Of a DNA stretch of 64,000 nucleotides, positions 9,201-17,267 are shown piece after piece (positions within the stretch are counted from its first letter, which is position 1; each line of letters begins with the position of its first letter). Below the pieces are notes generated by a model, which was not told the DNA's origin, searched no databases, and was given only the letters and a program-made list of their open reading frames with translations. Source of the stretch: Pseudodesulfovibrio sp. 5S69 (GTDB taxonomy: Bacteria; Desulfobacterota; Desulfovibrionia; Desulfovibrionales; Desulfovibrionaceae); contig NZ_CP146609.1 of the NCBI RefSeq assembly GCF_037094465.1, positions 1,489,501 to 1,553,500 on the forward strand, written 5' to 3'. The position numbers and the translations under genes were made by a program.

Positions 9201-9361
9201 GCGCCGGGAAAGACCGTGGTGATGACCCCGGTGCGGATGGTGAAGTCCGGGTCCTCGCCCTTGGGGATGGAGAAAAAGGTCATCACCCCGCTGACCGCGA
9301 TGAGCAGGAACAGGACGAGGGAAGTCCGGTTGTTGGTGATGCACCACTTGGCCAGGTTCAT
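6254..9361 (-). CDS. RND-family efflux permease (1035 aa)
   Basis: Inner-membrane proton-driven exporter of about the usual length (1035 aa), with twelve predicted membrane segments and two large periplasmic loops. The TM4 motif reads SLGILVDNGVVVSEA. The proton-relay Asp pair of AcrB/MexB-type pumps is thus Asp-Asn here, while the second RND protein in this window keeps Asp-Asp. Its start lies 2 nt after the adaptor gene stop, so the two are translationally linked. No outer-membrane channel gene accompanies it. Substrate unknown. Confidence 0.93.
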   Translation of the reverse strand: MNLAKWCITNNRTSLVLFLLIAVSGVMTFFSIPKGEDPDFTIRTGVITTVFPGASPQRVEELVTDKLEERIREIDGVKTVKSQSMSGLSIIEVEFEDTIKNMQPYWQKLRNKVDDAAPDLPEEARTPQVNDEFGDVYGIVIALTGDGFSYRELKDAADDMRDELLKIKGVGKVERWGVQDERIFVDFTNSRMAAAGISPFVLAQMIDRQNTLQPSGSSMVGPERIVIEPTGEFKGVQDIYSLSIRPPGKKTSVRLADVADITRGFTDPPSTMARYNGKPCLMLAVSMADGGNITELGQKVAKRLDELKANMFVGLDTNLVVFQPDYVNTAISDFMINLIESFAFVVVIILLFAGLRTGVIAGSLVPMAMLGCIALMPYLGVGLQRISIASLIISLGILVDNGVVVSEAILVRLAAGEDRLKAATGAVGELWMPLLAASLTTIFAFLPIPLATTHPVGEFCESLFIVVTLTLACSWGLSMSMVPMMCYYLLKPKLTIQTFSSRLYRAYRGLLLWSLRHRVVFVAAILLCCAVSGWAFRFVPKMFFPPNERAQFTIDFWQPYGTDITATERRVERLEKVLLADKEVTGVGVFVGHGGPRWYLPLNLEQKNDNLATLVVNTTSIKAVDQVIRRTRQALNMGFPDADYSLNKLMNGPPVGAKLQIRLSGPDIKTLYALRDEIVPIVEKQEGVTRVWDDWGQWTKKMIVHVDQDKAREAGLSSFDVAVSLQTAMSGLPASDYREGDTIIPILLRNDEGFRNHLDKVDSLNVYSYDTGVSVPLSQVATTKLEWQPSDIRRRDQGRTMTIKADVADGYYALSILNKVRPAVRELMDKSDWPLGYNVEYGGEFEESAQAQEAINAHMPLAMGLLVLVLIFQFNSIRRPLIILLTLPPMFIGISVGMLATNSPFGFMPMLGMISLLGIIVNNAIMLIDRIEIQRGRGLPMADAIVLSSMERARPIIMTATTTIIGMVPLSLQGGEMWRPMANLIMSGLTVATVLTLVLCPVLYSFFFRQKFKEYRWDPAVVERGSDLKAEVAAE

Positions 9362-9363
9362 GG

Positions 9364-10455
9364 TCAGCCCTCCGCCCCGTTGTTGACCAGCCGGACCTTG
9401 CGGCCTTCCTCAAGGCTGTGCACGCCCCGGATGACGATCACGTCGCCCTCGCTGATGCCGTCGAGGATCTCGAGCCCGGCCGGAGTGAGCTGGCCCACGG
9501 TGACGGAGTGGCGGGTCACGGTGGAGGTCTTGGGGTCCACCACCCAGACCGCGCGGGCACCATCGGGCTCGCCGAGGACGGCCACCGGGGGCAGGTAGAA
9601 GGCGGTCTTGGTGTGGCCCAGACCGGTGAAGCTCACGTGCCCGGACATGCCGCTGCGCAACGTCCGGTCCGTGTTGTCCAGGTAGACCTTGACCGGGTAG
9701 GTGGAGCCCGGGCCGGACTCCACGCCGATCTCCTCCACCTTGCCTTCCATGGTCCGGCCCGGCAGGGCGTCGAAGACCACGGCCACCTGGTCCCCTTCCC
9801 GTACCTGGGAGATGAGGGTGTCGGGCACGGCGATGTACATCTTCATCTGGCGGCCCGCGTTGTAGGTGGCGATGGCCTGGCCCGCGCTCACGTTCTGGTG
9901 CACGTCGGCCTCGACCTCGCCGATCCAGCCGTCGAACGGCGCGTGCAGGGTGGTGTAGCCCAGCCGTTTGCGGGCGATGTCCCACTGCTTGGCCGAGGCG
10001 CTGAGCTGGGCCTCGAAGGACTTGAAGTCCGCCTCGACCTGGTCGAGCTCGCCGCGCGAGATGACCCGGCTTTCGAACAGGCGGGAGTTGCGTTCCATGT
10101 CCGCCTTGGCGCGTACGTAGTTGGCCCGGACCTGTTCCATGTTGGCCTTGGCCTGCCGCAGCTCCAGGTCGTAGTCGGACGGGTCGAGGCGGGCGATGAC
10201 CTCGCCTTTGGCGAACTTGCGGCCGATCTGGTTGCCGGGGAACTCGATGATCTTGCCGCCCACGCGGAAGGAGAGCCTGGTGGCCAGGGCGTCCTCGGCG
10301 GTGCCCGCGAACGACCACATCTTGTTGCTGTCGGCCCGGACGGCCCTGGTCGTCTTGACCGGGCGCACGGGTTCGGGCACGGGCTCGGGCGAGCGGTCGC
10401 AGGCGGCGAGCAGGGTCAGGCAGAGCAGGGCGGCGAGAGAAAGAAAACGGTTCAT
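9364..10455 (-). CDS. RND periplasmic adaptor (membrane fusion) lipoprotein
   Basis: The 363-residue adaptor links the RND permease to an outer-membrane channel. It has a lipoprotein signal (LCLTLLAACDRS, lipobox LAAC), a barrel-sandwich/lipoyl half (LSFRVGGKIIEF and LHAPFDGWIGEV), an alpha-hairpin between them and a C-terminal MPL-like domain. Its ATG at 10455 overlaps the TetR stop by 4 nt (ATGA), and the permease follows 2 nt after its own stop. Gene order TetR-MFP-RND marks a self-regulated efflux operon. Confidence 0.93.
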   Translation of the reverse strand: MNRFLSLAALLCLTLLAACDRSPEPVPEPVRPVKTTRAVRADSNKMWSFAGTAEDALATRLSFRVGGKIIEFPGNQIGRKFAKGEVIARLDPSDYDLELRQAKANMEQVRANYVRAKADMERNSRLFESRVISRGELDQVEADFKSFEAQLSASAKQWDIARKRLGYTTLHAPFDGWIGEVEADVHQNVSAGQAIATYNAGRQMKMYIAVPDTLISQVREGDQVAVVFDALPGRTMEGKVEEIGVESGPGSTYPVKVYLDNTDRTLRSGMSGHVSFTGLGHTKTAFYLPPVAVLGEPDGARAVWVVDPKTSTVTRHSVTVGQLTPAGLEILDGISEGDVIVIRGVHSLEEGRKVRLVNNGAEG

Positions 10456-11135
10456 TGTGCGTTCTCCATGGGGAGGCCGAGCAGCCCCCGGATGCGGGTC
10501 TTGACGATGGCCTCGATGGTCTTGTGGTGCCCCTCGTAAGAGTCCCAGCCGAGTCGTTTGCAGATCAGGGCGTGGCTTTCCAGGAGCTTGATGACGACGC
10601 TGATGATCAGGTGCCCGGTGATGACCGCGTCCGTCTCGTCCCGGCAGTGGGCGGCGGTTCCCCTGACCAGGGCGGACAGGGATTCCAGGTTCGGTTTGAA
10701 GAATCCGGTTTCCATCTTGGAGAAGATCTCGGTCGGGTGGACCAGCTCGCGGGAGATGATGACCACGCCCCAGAGATAGTCGGTGCGGACCAGCAGGCCG
10801 TCGATCAGGGCGCTCATGAACCAGTCCACCACCCCCGCCCTTTCCTCCGGCGTGTCCCCGGCCTCGGCCAGGCGCGCTTTGACCGCCTCGGTGGGCGGGA
10901 AGATCTCGTCGCGGACCTTGGTGATCTCCTGGATGATGGCCCCGTACAGCCCGGCCTTGCCGCCGAAATGATAGCTCACCGTTGCCAGGTTGACCCCGGC
11001 CTCGGCCGCGAGGGTGCGCATGGACACGCCGTTGTAGCCGTTTCTGGCGAACAACTCCGCGCCCGTCTGGAGCAGCGTGGCCCGGGTTTCCTCGCCCTGG
11101 GCCCGCTTGCGGGATTTGCGTCCTGCGCTGGTCAT
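10452..11135 (-). CDS. TetR-family transcriptional repressor (CerR/DUF1956 type)
   Basis: A 227-residue dimeric repressor. The N-terminal HTH covers about residues 15-60 (TLAAEAGVNLATVSYHFGGK). The ligand-binding C-terminal half resembles the CerR/DUF1956 group. AGGGAGG precedes ATG 11135. It is the first gene of the efflux operon and is coupled by a 4-nt overlap to the adaptor. A perfect AAACG-N2-CGTTT palindrome lies over its -35 box, so autorepression is likely. Confidence 0.9.
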   Translation of the reverse strand: MTSAGRKSRKRAQGEETRATLLQTGAELFARNGYNGVSMRTLAAEAGVNLATVSYHFGGKAGLYGAIIQEITKVRDEIFPPTEAVKARLAEAGDTPEERAGVVDWFMSALIDGLLVRTDYLWGVVIISRELVHPTEIFSKMETGFFKPNLESLSALVRGTAAHCRDETDAVITGHLIISVVIKLLESHALICKRLGWDSYEGHHKTIEAIVKTRIRGLLGLPMENAQ

Positions 11136-11176
11136 GCCTGCCTCCCTGGGAAGGGTATCGATAAAGGGAAAGGTGA

Positions 11177-11216
11177 GTCATACGCCCGGTCCGGCTATTT
11201 TGTCAAACGTTCGTTT
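11177..11216 (-). promoter_or_regulatory. Promoter and TetR operator of the efflux operon
   Basis: On the minus strand TTGACA (11206-11201), an 18-nt spacer and TATGAC (11182-11177) form a sigma-70-type promoter. The palindrome AAACGTTCGTTT (11205-11216) overlaps the -35 hexamer, as expected for a TetR repressor site. Confidence 0.7.
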
Positions 11217-11270
11217 AAGATAGTGCGCATCGCCCCGCTCCGGTCCCGCGGCTGGAGGGCGGGCAATGAA

Positions 11271-11296
11271 AAAGGCCGGACGAGCGTCCGGCCTTT
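11271..11296 (-). terminator. Terminator of the pot operon
   Basis: AAAGGCCGGAC (11271-11281), loop GAGC, GTCCGGCCTTT (11286-11296): an 11-pair perfect stem with A and T flanks, 26 nt after the potD stop. Confidence 0.88.
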
Positions 11297-11322
11297 ATCG
11301 TTTTCGTCGGGGAGGTCCCCGC

Positions 11323-12357
11323 CTATTCGTTGGAACCCTTCAGCTTGACCCAGTAGTCCTCGTAGAGCTTCATGGCCTCGCCGATGTCGTCCTGGAACTC
11401 ACCGCGCGCGGCGGTGGCCGCGTCGGGGTAGACGATGGGGTTGTCGGCCACTTCGGGCTCAAGGAATTCGGCGGCCTTGGCGTTGGGGGTGGAGTAGCCC
11501 ATCTCGGTGGAGATGGTCGCGGCCACGTCCGGGCGCAACAGGTAGTTCAGGAATGCGTGGGCCTCATCCAGGTTCTTGGCCCCCTTGGGGATGCACAGAG
11601 AATCCATCCACATGGAGAAGCCCTCCTTGGGGTAGACGTACTTGATCTCCGGGTTCTCCTGGTTGGCGATGTAGGCCTCGCCGTTCCAGACCACGCCCAC
11701 GGAAACCTCGCCGGACAGCAGGGCCTGCTTGGGGGAGTCGGAGTCGAAGACCCGGACAAAGGGCATGAGCTTCTTGAGCTTTTGGTAGGCCTGCTCCAGG
11801 TGGGCCGGGTCGGTCTCGTTCAGGGAGTAGCCCAGGCTTTTCAAGGCGATGGCGAAGACATCGCGCGGGTCGTTGGGCAGGAGCAGGCGGCCTTTCATCT
11901 CCGGCTTCCAGAGGTCGGCGTAGGAGCTCACGGCGCTTTCGCCGAGAAGGCCGGTGTTCACGGCGATGGCCGTGGAGCCCCACATGTACGGCACGGAAAA
12001 GGTGTTGTCCGGGTCAAAGGGCTGGTCCGTGAATTTGTCCGACAGGTTGGCGAAGTTGGTCAGCTTGGATTTGTCGAGCGGCAGGAGCATGTCCTGGCGG
12101 CGCATGAGGCCGACATAGTCGGACGAGGGCACGATCAGGTCGTAGCCGTCGCCGGCCAGCTTGATCTTGGCGTACATGGCTTCGTTGCTGTCGTAGTTGG
12201 AGACGTGGACTTTGATGCCGGTCTCTTTGGTGAAGTTCTCGATCACCTCGTCCGGGATGTATTCGGACCAGATGTACAGGTAGAGTTCTCCGCTGCCGGC
12301 AAGGGCCGGGACCGCGAAGGCGAGGGTCAGGACGATTGCGAGCAGTAGCTTTTTCAT
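11323..12357 (-). CDS. potD: Spermidine/putrescine-binding periplasmic protein
   Basis: A 344-residue solute-binding protein (SBP_bac_1/PotD family) with a cleavable signal peptide (KKLLLAIVLTLAFAVPALA). The mature start ELYLYIWSEYIPDEVI is typical of PotD, as are YDLIVPSSDYV and MWGSTAIAVN. Its ATG overlaps the potC stop by 4 nt. As the last gene of potABCD it delivers polyamine to the PotBC channel. The exact polyamine cannot be told from sequence alone. Confidence 0.94.
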   Translation of the reverse strand: MKKLLLAIVLTLAFAVPALAGSGELYLYIWSEYIPDEVIENFTKETGIKVHVSNYDSNEAMYAKIKLAGDGYDLIVPSSDYVGLMRRQDMLLPLDKSKLTNFANLSDKFTDQPFDPDNTFSVPYMWGSTAIAVNTGLLGESAVSSYADLWKPEMKGRLLLPNDPRDVFAIALKSLGYSLNETDPAHLEQAYQKLKKLMPFVRVFDSDSPKQALLSGEVSVGVVWNGEAYIANQENPEIKYVYPKEGFSMWMDSLCIPKGAKNLDEAHAFLNYLLRPDVAATISTEMGYSTPNAKAAEFLEPEVADNPIVYPDAATAARGEFQDDIGEAMKLYEDYWVKLKGSNE

Positions 12358-13121
12358 GACTTCTCCTTAAGCAGCCGCCGGGACAGGAGGACGGCGGCCA
12401 CGGTTATAATGATCATCAGTACGCTCAGTGCGTTGACGTCCGGCTTTATGCCGAGACGGACCATGGAATATATCCGCAGGGGCAGGACCTCGTAGGTCGG
12501 CCCCGTGGTGAAAAAGGAGACGATGACGTCGTCCAGCGACAGGGTGAAGCTCAACAGCCAGCCCGCGATGAGGCCGGGCGCGGCCATGGGCAGGACGATG
12601 CGCCGGAAGACCTGGTACTCGGCGGCCCCCAGGTCGCGGGCGGCCTCGACCACCGTGGGGTCGAACCCCTTGAACCGGGCATAGACCGTGGCCGTGACGA
12701 ACGGCACGCACAGGGTCACGTGGCCCATGAGCAGGGTCCAGAAGCCGAGCGACAGCCCCACGCCGAGGAACAGGACCAGCAGGGAGATGCCGATGACGAT
12801 GTCCGGGGACATCATCATGACGAAGATGGACGCGAAGACCGCGCGGCGGCCCCTGAAGCGGTACTGGTGGAGCATGAACGCGGCCAGGGTGCCGATGACG
12901 CAGGAGACCGTGGCCGAGACCACGGCGATGGTCATGGAGCGGAAGGCCGCGTCCACCAGGGTGTTGTTTTTGAGTAGCTGCCCGTACCAGTGCAGGGTGA
13001 ACCCCTTCCAGGCCAGGGAGTACTTGGAGGCGTTGAAGGAATAGACCGCGATGACCACCAGCGGTAGGTAGAGGAAGGCGAAGACCAGGGCCGCGTAGAC
13101 CCGCTTGACCCAGATGTTCAT
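12354..13121 (-). CDS. potC: Spermidine/putrescine ABC transporter permease
   Basis: A 255-residue inner-membrane permease with six predicted helices. The coupling (EAA) loop is EAARDLGAAEYQVFRRIVLP. The start at ATG 13121 overlaps the potB stop by 4 nt (ATGA), and the gene ends overlapping potD. Overlaps throughout the cluster imply one polycistronic, coupled operon. Confidence 0.94.
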   Translation of the reverse strand: MNIWVKRVYAALVFAFLYLPLVVIAVYSFNASKYSLAWKGFTLHWYGQLLKNNTLVDAAFRSMTIAVVSATVSCVIGTLAAFMLHQYRFRGRRAVFASIFVMMMSPDIVIGISLLVLFLGVGLSLGFWTLLMGHVTLCVPFVTATVYARFKGFDPTVVEAARDLGAAEYQVFRRIVLPMAAPGLIAGWLLSFTLSLDDVIVSFFTTGPTYEVLPLRIYSMVRLGIKPDVNALSVLMIIITVAAVLLSRRLLKEKS

Positions 13122-13969
13122 ATGCGCACCTTCCTTCCGGCCCGGCGCACGCTTTTGTAGTACAGGGCGAGCATCAGCCCCATGATCACGGTCATGGCGA
13201 TGGACGCCGCGGCCCCGAGCGGGATGTTGCGGGCCGCCAGGAACTGGTCGCGGATGTAGTTGCCGAGCAGCATGGTCCGCGCCCCGCCCAGGATATCCGG
13301 GATGTAGAACATGCCCAGCGCGGGCAGGAAGACGAGCATACAGCCCGAGACGATGCCGGGCATGGTCAGCGGCACGGTGATCTTGCGGAAGGTCGAGAAG
13401 CGGCTCGCCCCGAGGTCGCGGGAGGCCTCCAGGAGCTTCAGGTCCAGCTTCTCGATGGCCGCGTACAGCGGCAGGATCATGAACGGCAACAGGGTGTAGA
13501 CCAGGCCGATGAAGACCGCCGCGGGCGTGTACATGAGCTTGAGCGGCGCGTCGATGACCCCGAGGAAGAGCAGGAACGTGTTGACCACGCCGTCGGCCTT
13601 GAGCACGGCCACCAGGGCGTAGGTGCGGATCAGCGTGTTGGTCCAGAACGGGATCATGACCAGCAGGAGCAGGGTTCTGGTGTAGCGCCTGTCGGCCCGG
13701 GCCACGATGTAGGCAAAGGGGTAGCCGATGAGCAGGCACAGCAGCGTGGCCGTGGCGGCCATGATCATGGACTCGGCCAGCATGGACCCCAGGGCGGGCT
13801 GGAGCAGTTCGCGGTAGCTCGCAAGGGAGAGAGCCGGTTCGATCAGGCTGTCCGGGTCCCGCTTGAGGAAGCTGACAGCCAGGAGCATGAGGGTGGGCAC
13901 GGCCCCGAACAGGACCATCCAGCCGAGCACGCCGGTGACGACCAGCCGCTTGAACAGGCTATCCTTCAT
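13118..13969 (-). CDS. potB: Spermidine/putrescine ABC transporter permease
   Basis: A 283-residue partner permease. The N-terminal helix VLGWMVLFGAVPTLMLLAVS and the EAA loop LLEASRDLGASRFSTFRKI are typical of PotB. It overlaps potA by 11 nt and potC by 4 nt. It forms the membrane channel with PotC and is energised by PotA. Confidence 0.94.
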   Translation of the reverse strand: MKDSLFKRLVVTGVLGWMVLFGAVPTLMLLAVSFLKRDPDSLIEPALSLASYRELLQPALGSMLAESMIMAATATLLCLLIGYPFAYIVARADRRYTRTLLLLVMIPFWTNTLIRTYALVAVLKADGVVNTFLLFLGVIDAPLKLMYTPAAVFIGLVYTLLPFMILPLYAAIEKLDLKLLEASRDLGASRFSTFRKITVPLTMPGIVSGCMLVFLPALGMFYIPDILGGARTMLLGNYIRDQFLAARNIPLGAAASIAMTVIMGLMLALYYKSVRRAGRKVRI

Positions 13970-15077
13970 GGGGCAGGACCACCTCCCAACCCTCGAACCA
14001 GCCCACGGCCACCCGGTCGCCTGCGTGGAAGTAAAGGGTCTCGCTGTCCTCGTCGAAGAACTCGGTGACCAGGATGCGCTTGCCGTCGTCCAGGGTGATG
14101 TCCACGTCGTAGGTGGCTCCCCGGTAGCAGGTGCCGTCCACCGTGCCCTTGAGCAGCGCCTTGGCGAACTTGTCGGCCAGGTCCGGGGATTCCTCCAGGT
14201 CCTTCATGACCTCCACGCGGAAGTCCTCGGGCCGCAGGAGGACGTGCACCCGATCGCCGTCGGCGAACTCGCGCCTGGCCTTGACCAGCACGGCCGCGCC
14301 TTCCACCTCGGCGGTGTAGCTCTCGCCCCGCCTCCCGGTGATGGTCCCGTCCAGGGCGTTGATCTCGCCCACGAAGCGGGCCACGTACAGGTTGGCCGGT
14401 TCCTCGTAGATTTCGCGCGGGGTGCCCACCTGTTCGATGCGTCCGTCGTTCATGACCACCACACGGTCGGACATGGAGAAGGCCTCCTCCTGGTCGTGGG
14501 TGACCAGGACGAAGGTGATGTCCAGGGTGCGCTGCAACGCCTTGAGTTCCTTTTGCATCTGTTTGCGCAACCGGTAGTCCAGGGCGGACAGGGGCTCGTC
14601 CAGGAGCAGGACGCGCGGCTTGTTGACGATGGCCCTGGCAATGGCCACGCGCTGCTGCTGGCCGCCGGACAGTTCCTTGGGCATGCGTCGGCCCATGGGT
14701 TCCAGACGGACCAGCCGCAACGCCTCGTACACCGTGCGCCGGACGTCGGCCTCGCCCATCCCGGCGATGCGCAGGCCGAAGGCCACGTTGTCGAAGACGT
14801 TCATGTGCGGGAACAGGGCGTAGCTCTGGAACACGGTGTTCACGGCCCTGGACTCCGGGGGCACGCCCTTGACCGGGCGCCCGTCCAGCGCCACCACCCC
14901 GCAGTCGCTCTCCTCGAATCCGCCGAGGATGCGCAGGATGGTGGTTTTGCCGCACCCCGAGGGGCCGAGCAGAGTGATGAACTCCCCGTCCTCGATGGAC
15001 AGGGAGATGTTTTCGACGGCGATCTCCCCGTCAAAGGACTTGGAGACGCCGTCCAGGGTGACGACAGGCTGGGTCAT
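13959..15077 (-). CDS. potA: Spermidine/putrescine ABC transporter ATPase
   Basis: A 372-residue ATPase with Walker A GPSGCGKTT (about residue 38), signature LSGGQQQR and Walker B VLLLDEPLSALD, followed by the His switch LVTHDQEEA. The C-terminal TOBE-type regulatory domain (about residues 270-372) is the usual PotA extension. ATG 15077 has AAAGGA upstream. It is the first pot gene and lies 38 nt after the acyltransferase stop, so read-through from the upstream cluster is possible. Confidence 0.95.
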   Translation of the reverse strand: MTQPVVTLDGVSKSFDGEIAVENISLSIEDGEFITLLGPSGCGKTTILRILGGFEESDCGVVALDGRPVKGVPPESRAVNTVFQSYALFPHMNVFDNVAFGLRIAGMGEADVRRTVYEALRLVRLEPMGRRMPKELSGGQQQRVAIARAIVNKPRVLLLDEPLSALDYRLRKQMQKELKALQRTLDITFVLVTHDQEEAFSMSDRVVVMNDGRIEQVGTPREIYEEPANLYVARFVGEINALDGTITGRRGESYTAEVEGAAVLVKARREFADGDRVHVLLRPEDFRVEVMKDLEESPDLADKFAKALLKGTVDGTCYRGATYDVDITLDDGKRILVTEFFDEDSETLYFHAGDRVAVGWFEGWEVVLPHEG

Positions 15078-15115
15078 GTTTTTCCTTTAAGGATTCGGCA
15101 TCGTGGCGGACGCGG

Positions 15116-16192
15116 TCACGGCAGGCTCACGGGCTGCAGGACAACCCCGTCCTCCGGGACGGGAAGCGCACGGCGGCGACGCAATTTCGTTTTCAGGGAC
15201 TCGATGCCCGGGTTGAACAGGAAATGAACCACCACGGAAGCCGTCAGCGCGGCGGCCAGGATCTGTCCCCCTTCGGGGTCTTCCGCATAGGTCTCGAACA
15301 GGGCGATGGCGATGTAGTGGAGCAGATAGAACGGGTAGCTGATCTTGCCCGCGAACCTGTCGAACCGTAACCGTTTGAAGCCGCGGAAGACAAGGGGCAT
15401 CGAAAGCAGGGCGGCCGTGGGCAGGAAAAAGGGCAAAAGCGCCTCGGGTACGCCGTCGGCCACCAGGGCCAGCCCGGCCAGGGCCAGGAAGAGGCCGTAG
15501 TCGTACCAGCGCGGAGCATCGGGCAGCCGCCGGTGGACCCGGTAGGCCAGGATGCCGCCCGCGAAGAGCCAGAACTCCAGGGGGAAGAAGCGCTTGAAAA
15601 AGATCACGTCGGACACGGGGGAGGCCATGACCGCGACCTTGAGGGCCAGGCTCGCGGCCATGAGCCCGACCAGGGTCCGGGAGCGCAGCCGGACCAGGAA
15701 CGGGGCCAGGGCATAGAAGGTCACCTCCAGCGACAGGGACCAGGCCTGGATGAGCGGAGCGTCGGCCCACAGGGCGTCGTGATTGTGGGCAACAAAGTGC
15801 AGGCCGCCCCCCGGTGTGCGGGCCAGGGAGAAAAGCAGCTCCTGGCCGATGGTCGTGGCCGAGGTCCAGGCCATGACCAGGAAGGCGGCGGGGTCGGCCA
15901 CGATGGCCCGCAGGGTCTCCCGGTTGGTCAGGGAGTGGACGTCCAGGCTGGTCAACAGCCCCAGGCTGATCACCAGGGCCAGGACGTACATGGGGTACAG
16001 GGTCAGGAAGCGGCCCCAGTAAAAGGAACTCGCGTCACGGTAGGACCGGTCCAGGATCAGGGCCATGTAGAAGCCCGAGATGGCGAAAAAGGTCAGCACC
16101 GCCTCGTGGCCGTTGACCAGGAGCGCTCCTTCGAAGGTGGGGAAGTGCGAATTGAAGACCGCGAAGGCGAGCAGCAGGCGGATGAGGCCCAT
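15116..16192 (-). CDS. Acyltransferase-3 family membrane protein (OafA/YrhL-like)
   Basis: A multi-pass inner-membrane O-acyltransferase that typically acetylates cell-surface sugars. Features include an N-terminal helix (LIRLLLAFAVFNSHFPTF), the AISGFYMALI segment, QAWSLSLEVTFYALAPF and a late SYPFYLLHY motif with the conserved His. Start is set at ATG 16192 (GGGAGGT 6 nt upstream) rather than 25 codons earlier. The substrate is not evident, and it does not sit in a polysaccharide cluster. Confidence 0.87.
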   Translation of the reverse strand: MGLIRLLLAFAVFNSHFPTFEGALLVNGHEAVLTFFAISGFYMALILDRSYRDASSFYWGRFLTLYPMYVLALVISLGLLTSLDVHSLTNRETLRAIVADPAAFLVMAWTSATTIGQELLFSLARTPGGGLHFVAHNHDALWADAPLIQAWSLSLEVTFYALAPFLVRLRSRTLVGLMAASLALKVAVMASPVSDVIFFKRFFPLEFWLFAGGILAYRVHRRLPDAPRWYDYGLFLALAGLALVADGVPEALLPFFLPTAALLSMPLVFRGFKRLRFDRFAGKISYPFYLLHYIAIALFETYAEDPEGGQILAAALTASVVVHFLFNPGIESLKTKLRRRRALPVPEDGVVLQPVSLP

Positions 16193-16281
16193 ACCGTTAC
16201 CTCCCTCTCCGGGAAAGCGGACCGCGGAGGTCCGGCCTGGGGGTGCGTGCGGCATGCGCCGCAACAATCCGCCTCAATCTG

Positions 16282-16926
16282 TCAGCCGTTGACCCCGAAC
16301 GGGGCGGGCTTGAGGGTGTCGGGCGGGATCGCGGACAGGACGGCCGGGGCTCGCCGGGCCAGTGCGGTCACCGAAACATAGGGCTCCTCGCCGCAGAGGT
16401 AGGCGCGCAGCCGGTGCTTGGTCTCGGCGCCCATGAAGGCCATGAGCGGCTGGGGCACGTCGGCCAAGCGGGTCAGCGCGTCCAGGATCAGTCCGTCCCA
16501 GGCCGCGTGGAACCGTTCCAGGTCGTCGGGGCGCAGGTGCTTGCGGCAGCGGGTGCAGCCGCAGTTCAGGGGGATGTCCCGGCCCAGGTCGAACAGGCCG
16601 TACTCCTCGCAGATCTCCTGGCCCTTCCATATGTCGCGCACCGCGATCTCGAACCCGTAGGCCGTGGCCATGACGTTGCAGTCGCAGCGGTGGTTGACGT
16701 AGCGCGCGTTGTCGCGGCTGACGATGTGCACGCCGGTCTCGTCGGCGTAGGCGGTCTTGCCGGGGGCGCCGGCCGCGTCGATGCGGTTGGCGGAGCGGGC
16801 CGCGTAGGCCGCCTCCAGCCGGTCGCGGACGTAGACGATGGTGCCGCGCGGGATATCCTCGGCGGCGAACACGCCGTACCCGATGGTCGGGTCGACGAAG
16901 CGGACTTCGGTCTTGGGATGCATCAT
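16282..16926 (-). CDS. SET-domain protein (putative lysine methyltransferase)
   Basis: A 214-residue protein. The SET fold motifs are GYGVFAAEDIPRGTIVYV (residues 16-33), RYVNHRCDCNVMA (the RxxNHxC motif that contacts AdoMet and lysine) and ICEEYGL. A post-SET-like cysteine cluster NCGCTRCRKH follows near residue 125. These support a methyltransferase on a protein lysine. SET proteins occur sporadically in bacteria and often have unknown targets. A C-terminal helical tail of about 80 residues has no recognised domain. Substrate unknown. Confidence 0.88.
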   Translation of the reverse strand: MMHPKTEVRFVDPTIGYGVFAAEDIPRGTIVYVRDRLEAAYAARSANRIDAAGAPGKTAYADETGVHIVSRDNARYVNHRCDCNVMATAYGFEIAVRDIWKGQEICEEYGLFDLGRDIPLNCGCTRCRKHLRPDDLERFHAAWDGLILDALTRLADVPQPLMAFMGAETKHRLRAYLCGEEPYVSVTALARRAPAVLSAIPPDTLKPAPFGVNG

Positions 16927-16937
16927 GGGAATTCACC

Positions 16938-16956
16938 GCTTCCGCCGGGCGGAAGC
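16938..16956. other. Hairpin between the acidic protein and the SET gene
   Basis: GCTTCCGC, CGG, GCGGAAGC: an eight-pair perfect stem directly upstream of the SET gene start. It could be a weak terminator or a translation-control hairpin; no T-run follows. Confidence 0.4.
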
Positions 16957-16982
16957 TCGTTCAGGCGTCGGCGGGGGCGGGC

Positions 16983-17255
16983 CTACCAGTCCTCGTCGGT
17001 GTCGTAGTCGATCTCGTCTTCCAGGGTGTAGTTGCGCACCTTGATGCGCAGCTCGTCCTCGTCCTCGACAACCACGCCCTCGGCCGTGACCCACCTGTCG
17101 ATGTATTCGATCAGGCTCTCGCCGTTCTCGTCGGGCTCGACGATGAATTCCTCCTCGCCGTCCACGAGCAGGACCACGCCGGAAACGGTTTCATTGTCCC
17201 AGTCCAGGGGGAGTATCTGTCCGAACAGGGAATCTTCGTACACGTCGGTAGCCAT
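16983..17255 (-). CDS. Small acidic hypothetical protein (90 aa)
   Basis: A very acidic protein (over a quarter Asp/Glu, ending DEIDYDTDEDW) without signal peptide or membrane segment. Regular beta-rich stretches (VVLLVDGEEEFIVEP) suggest a small folded domain. GGAG precedes ATG 17255, and the gene follows the GNAT stop by 12 nt. No family is recognised; function unknown. Confidence 0.78.
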   Translation of the reverse strand: MATDVYEDSLFGQILPLDWDNETVSGVVLLVDGEEEFIVEPDENGESLIEYIDRWVTAEGVVVEDEDELRIKVRNYTLEDEIDYDTDEDW

Positions 17256-17267
17256 CTTCTCCCGCTC

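Noticed and set aside
9364..11181. 605-codon minus-strand frame as a TetR-adaptor fusion
   Set aside because: The adaptor begins at ATG 10455 with its own lipoprotein signal; the TetR gene uses another frame and overlaps by only 4 nt.
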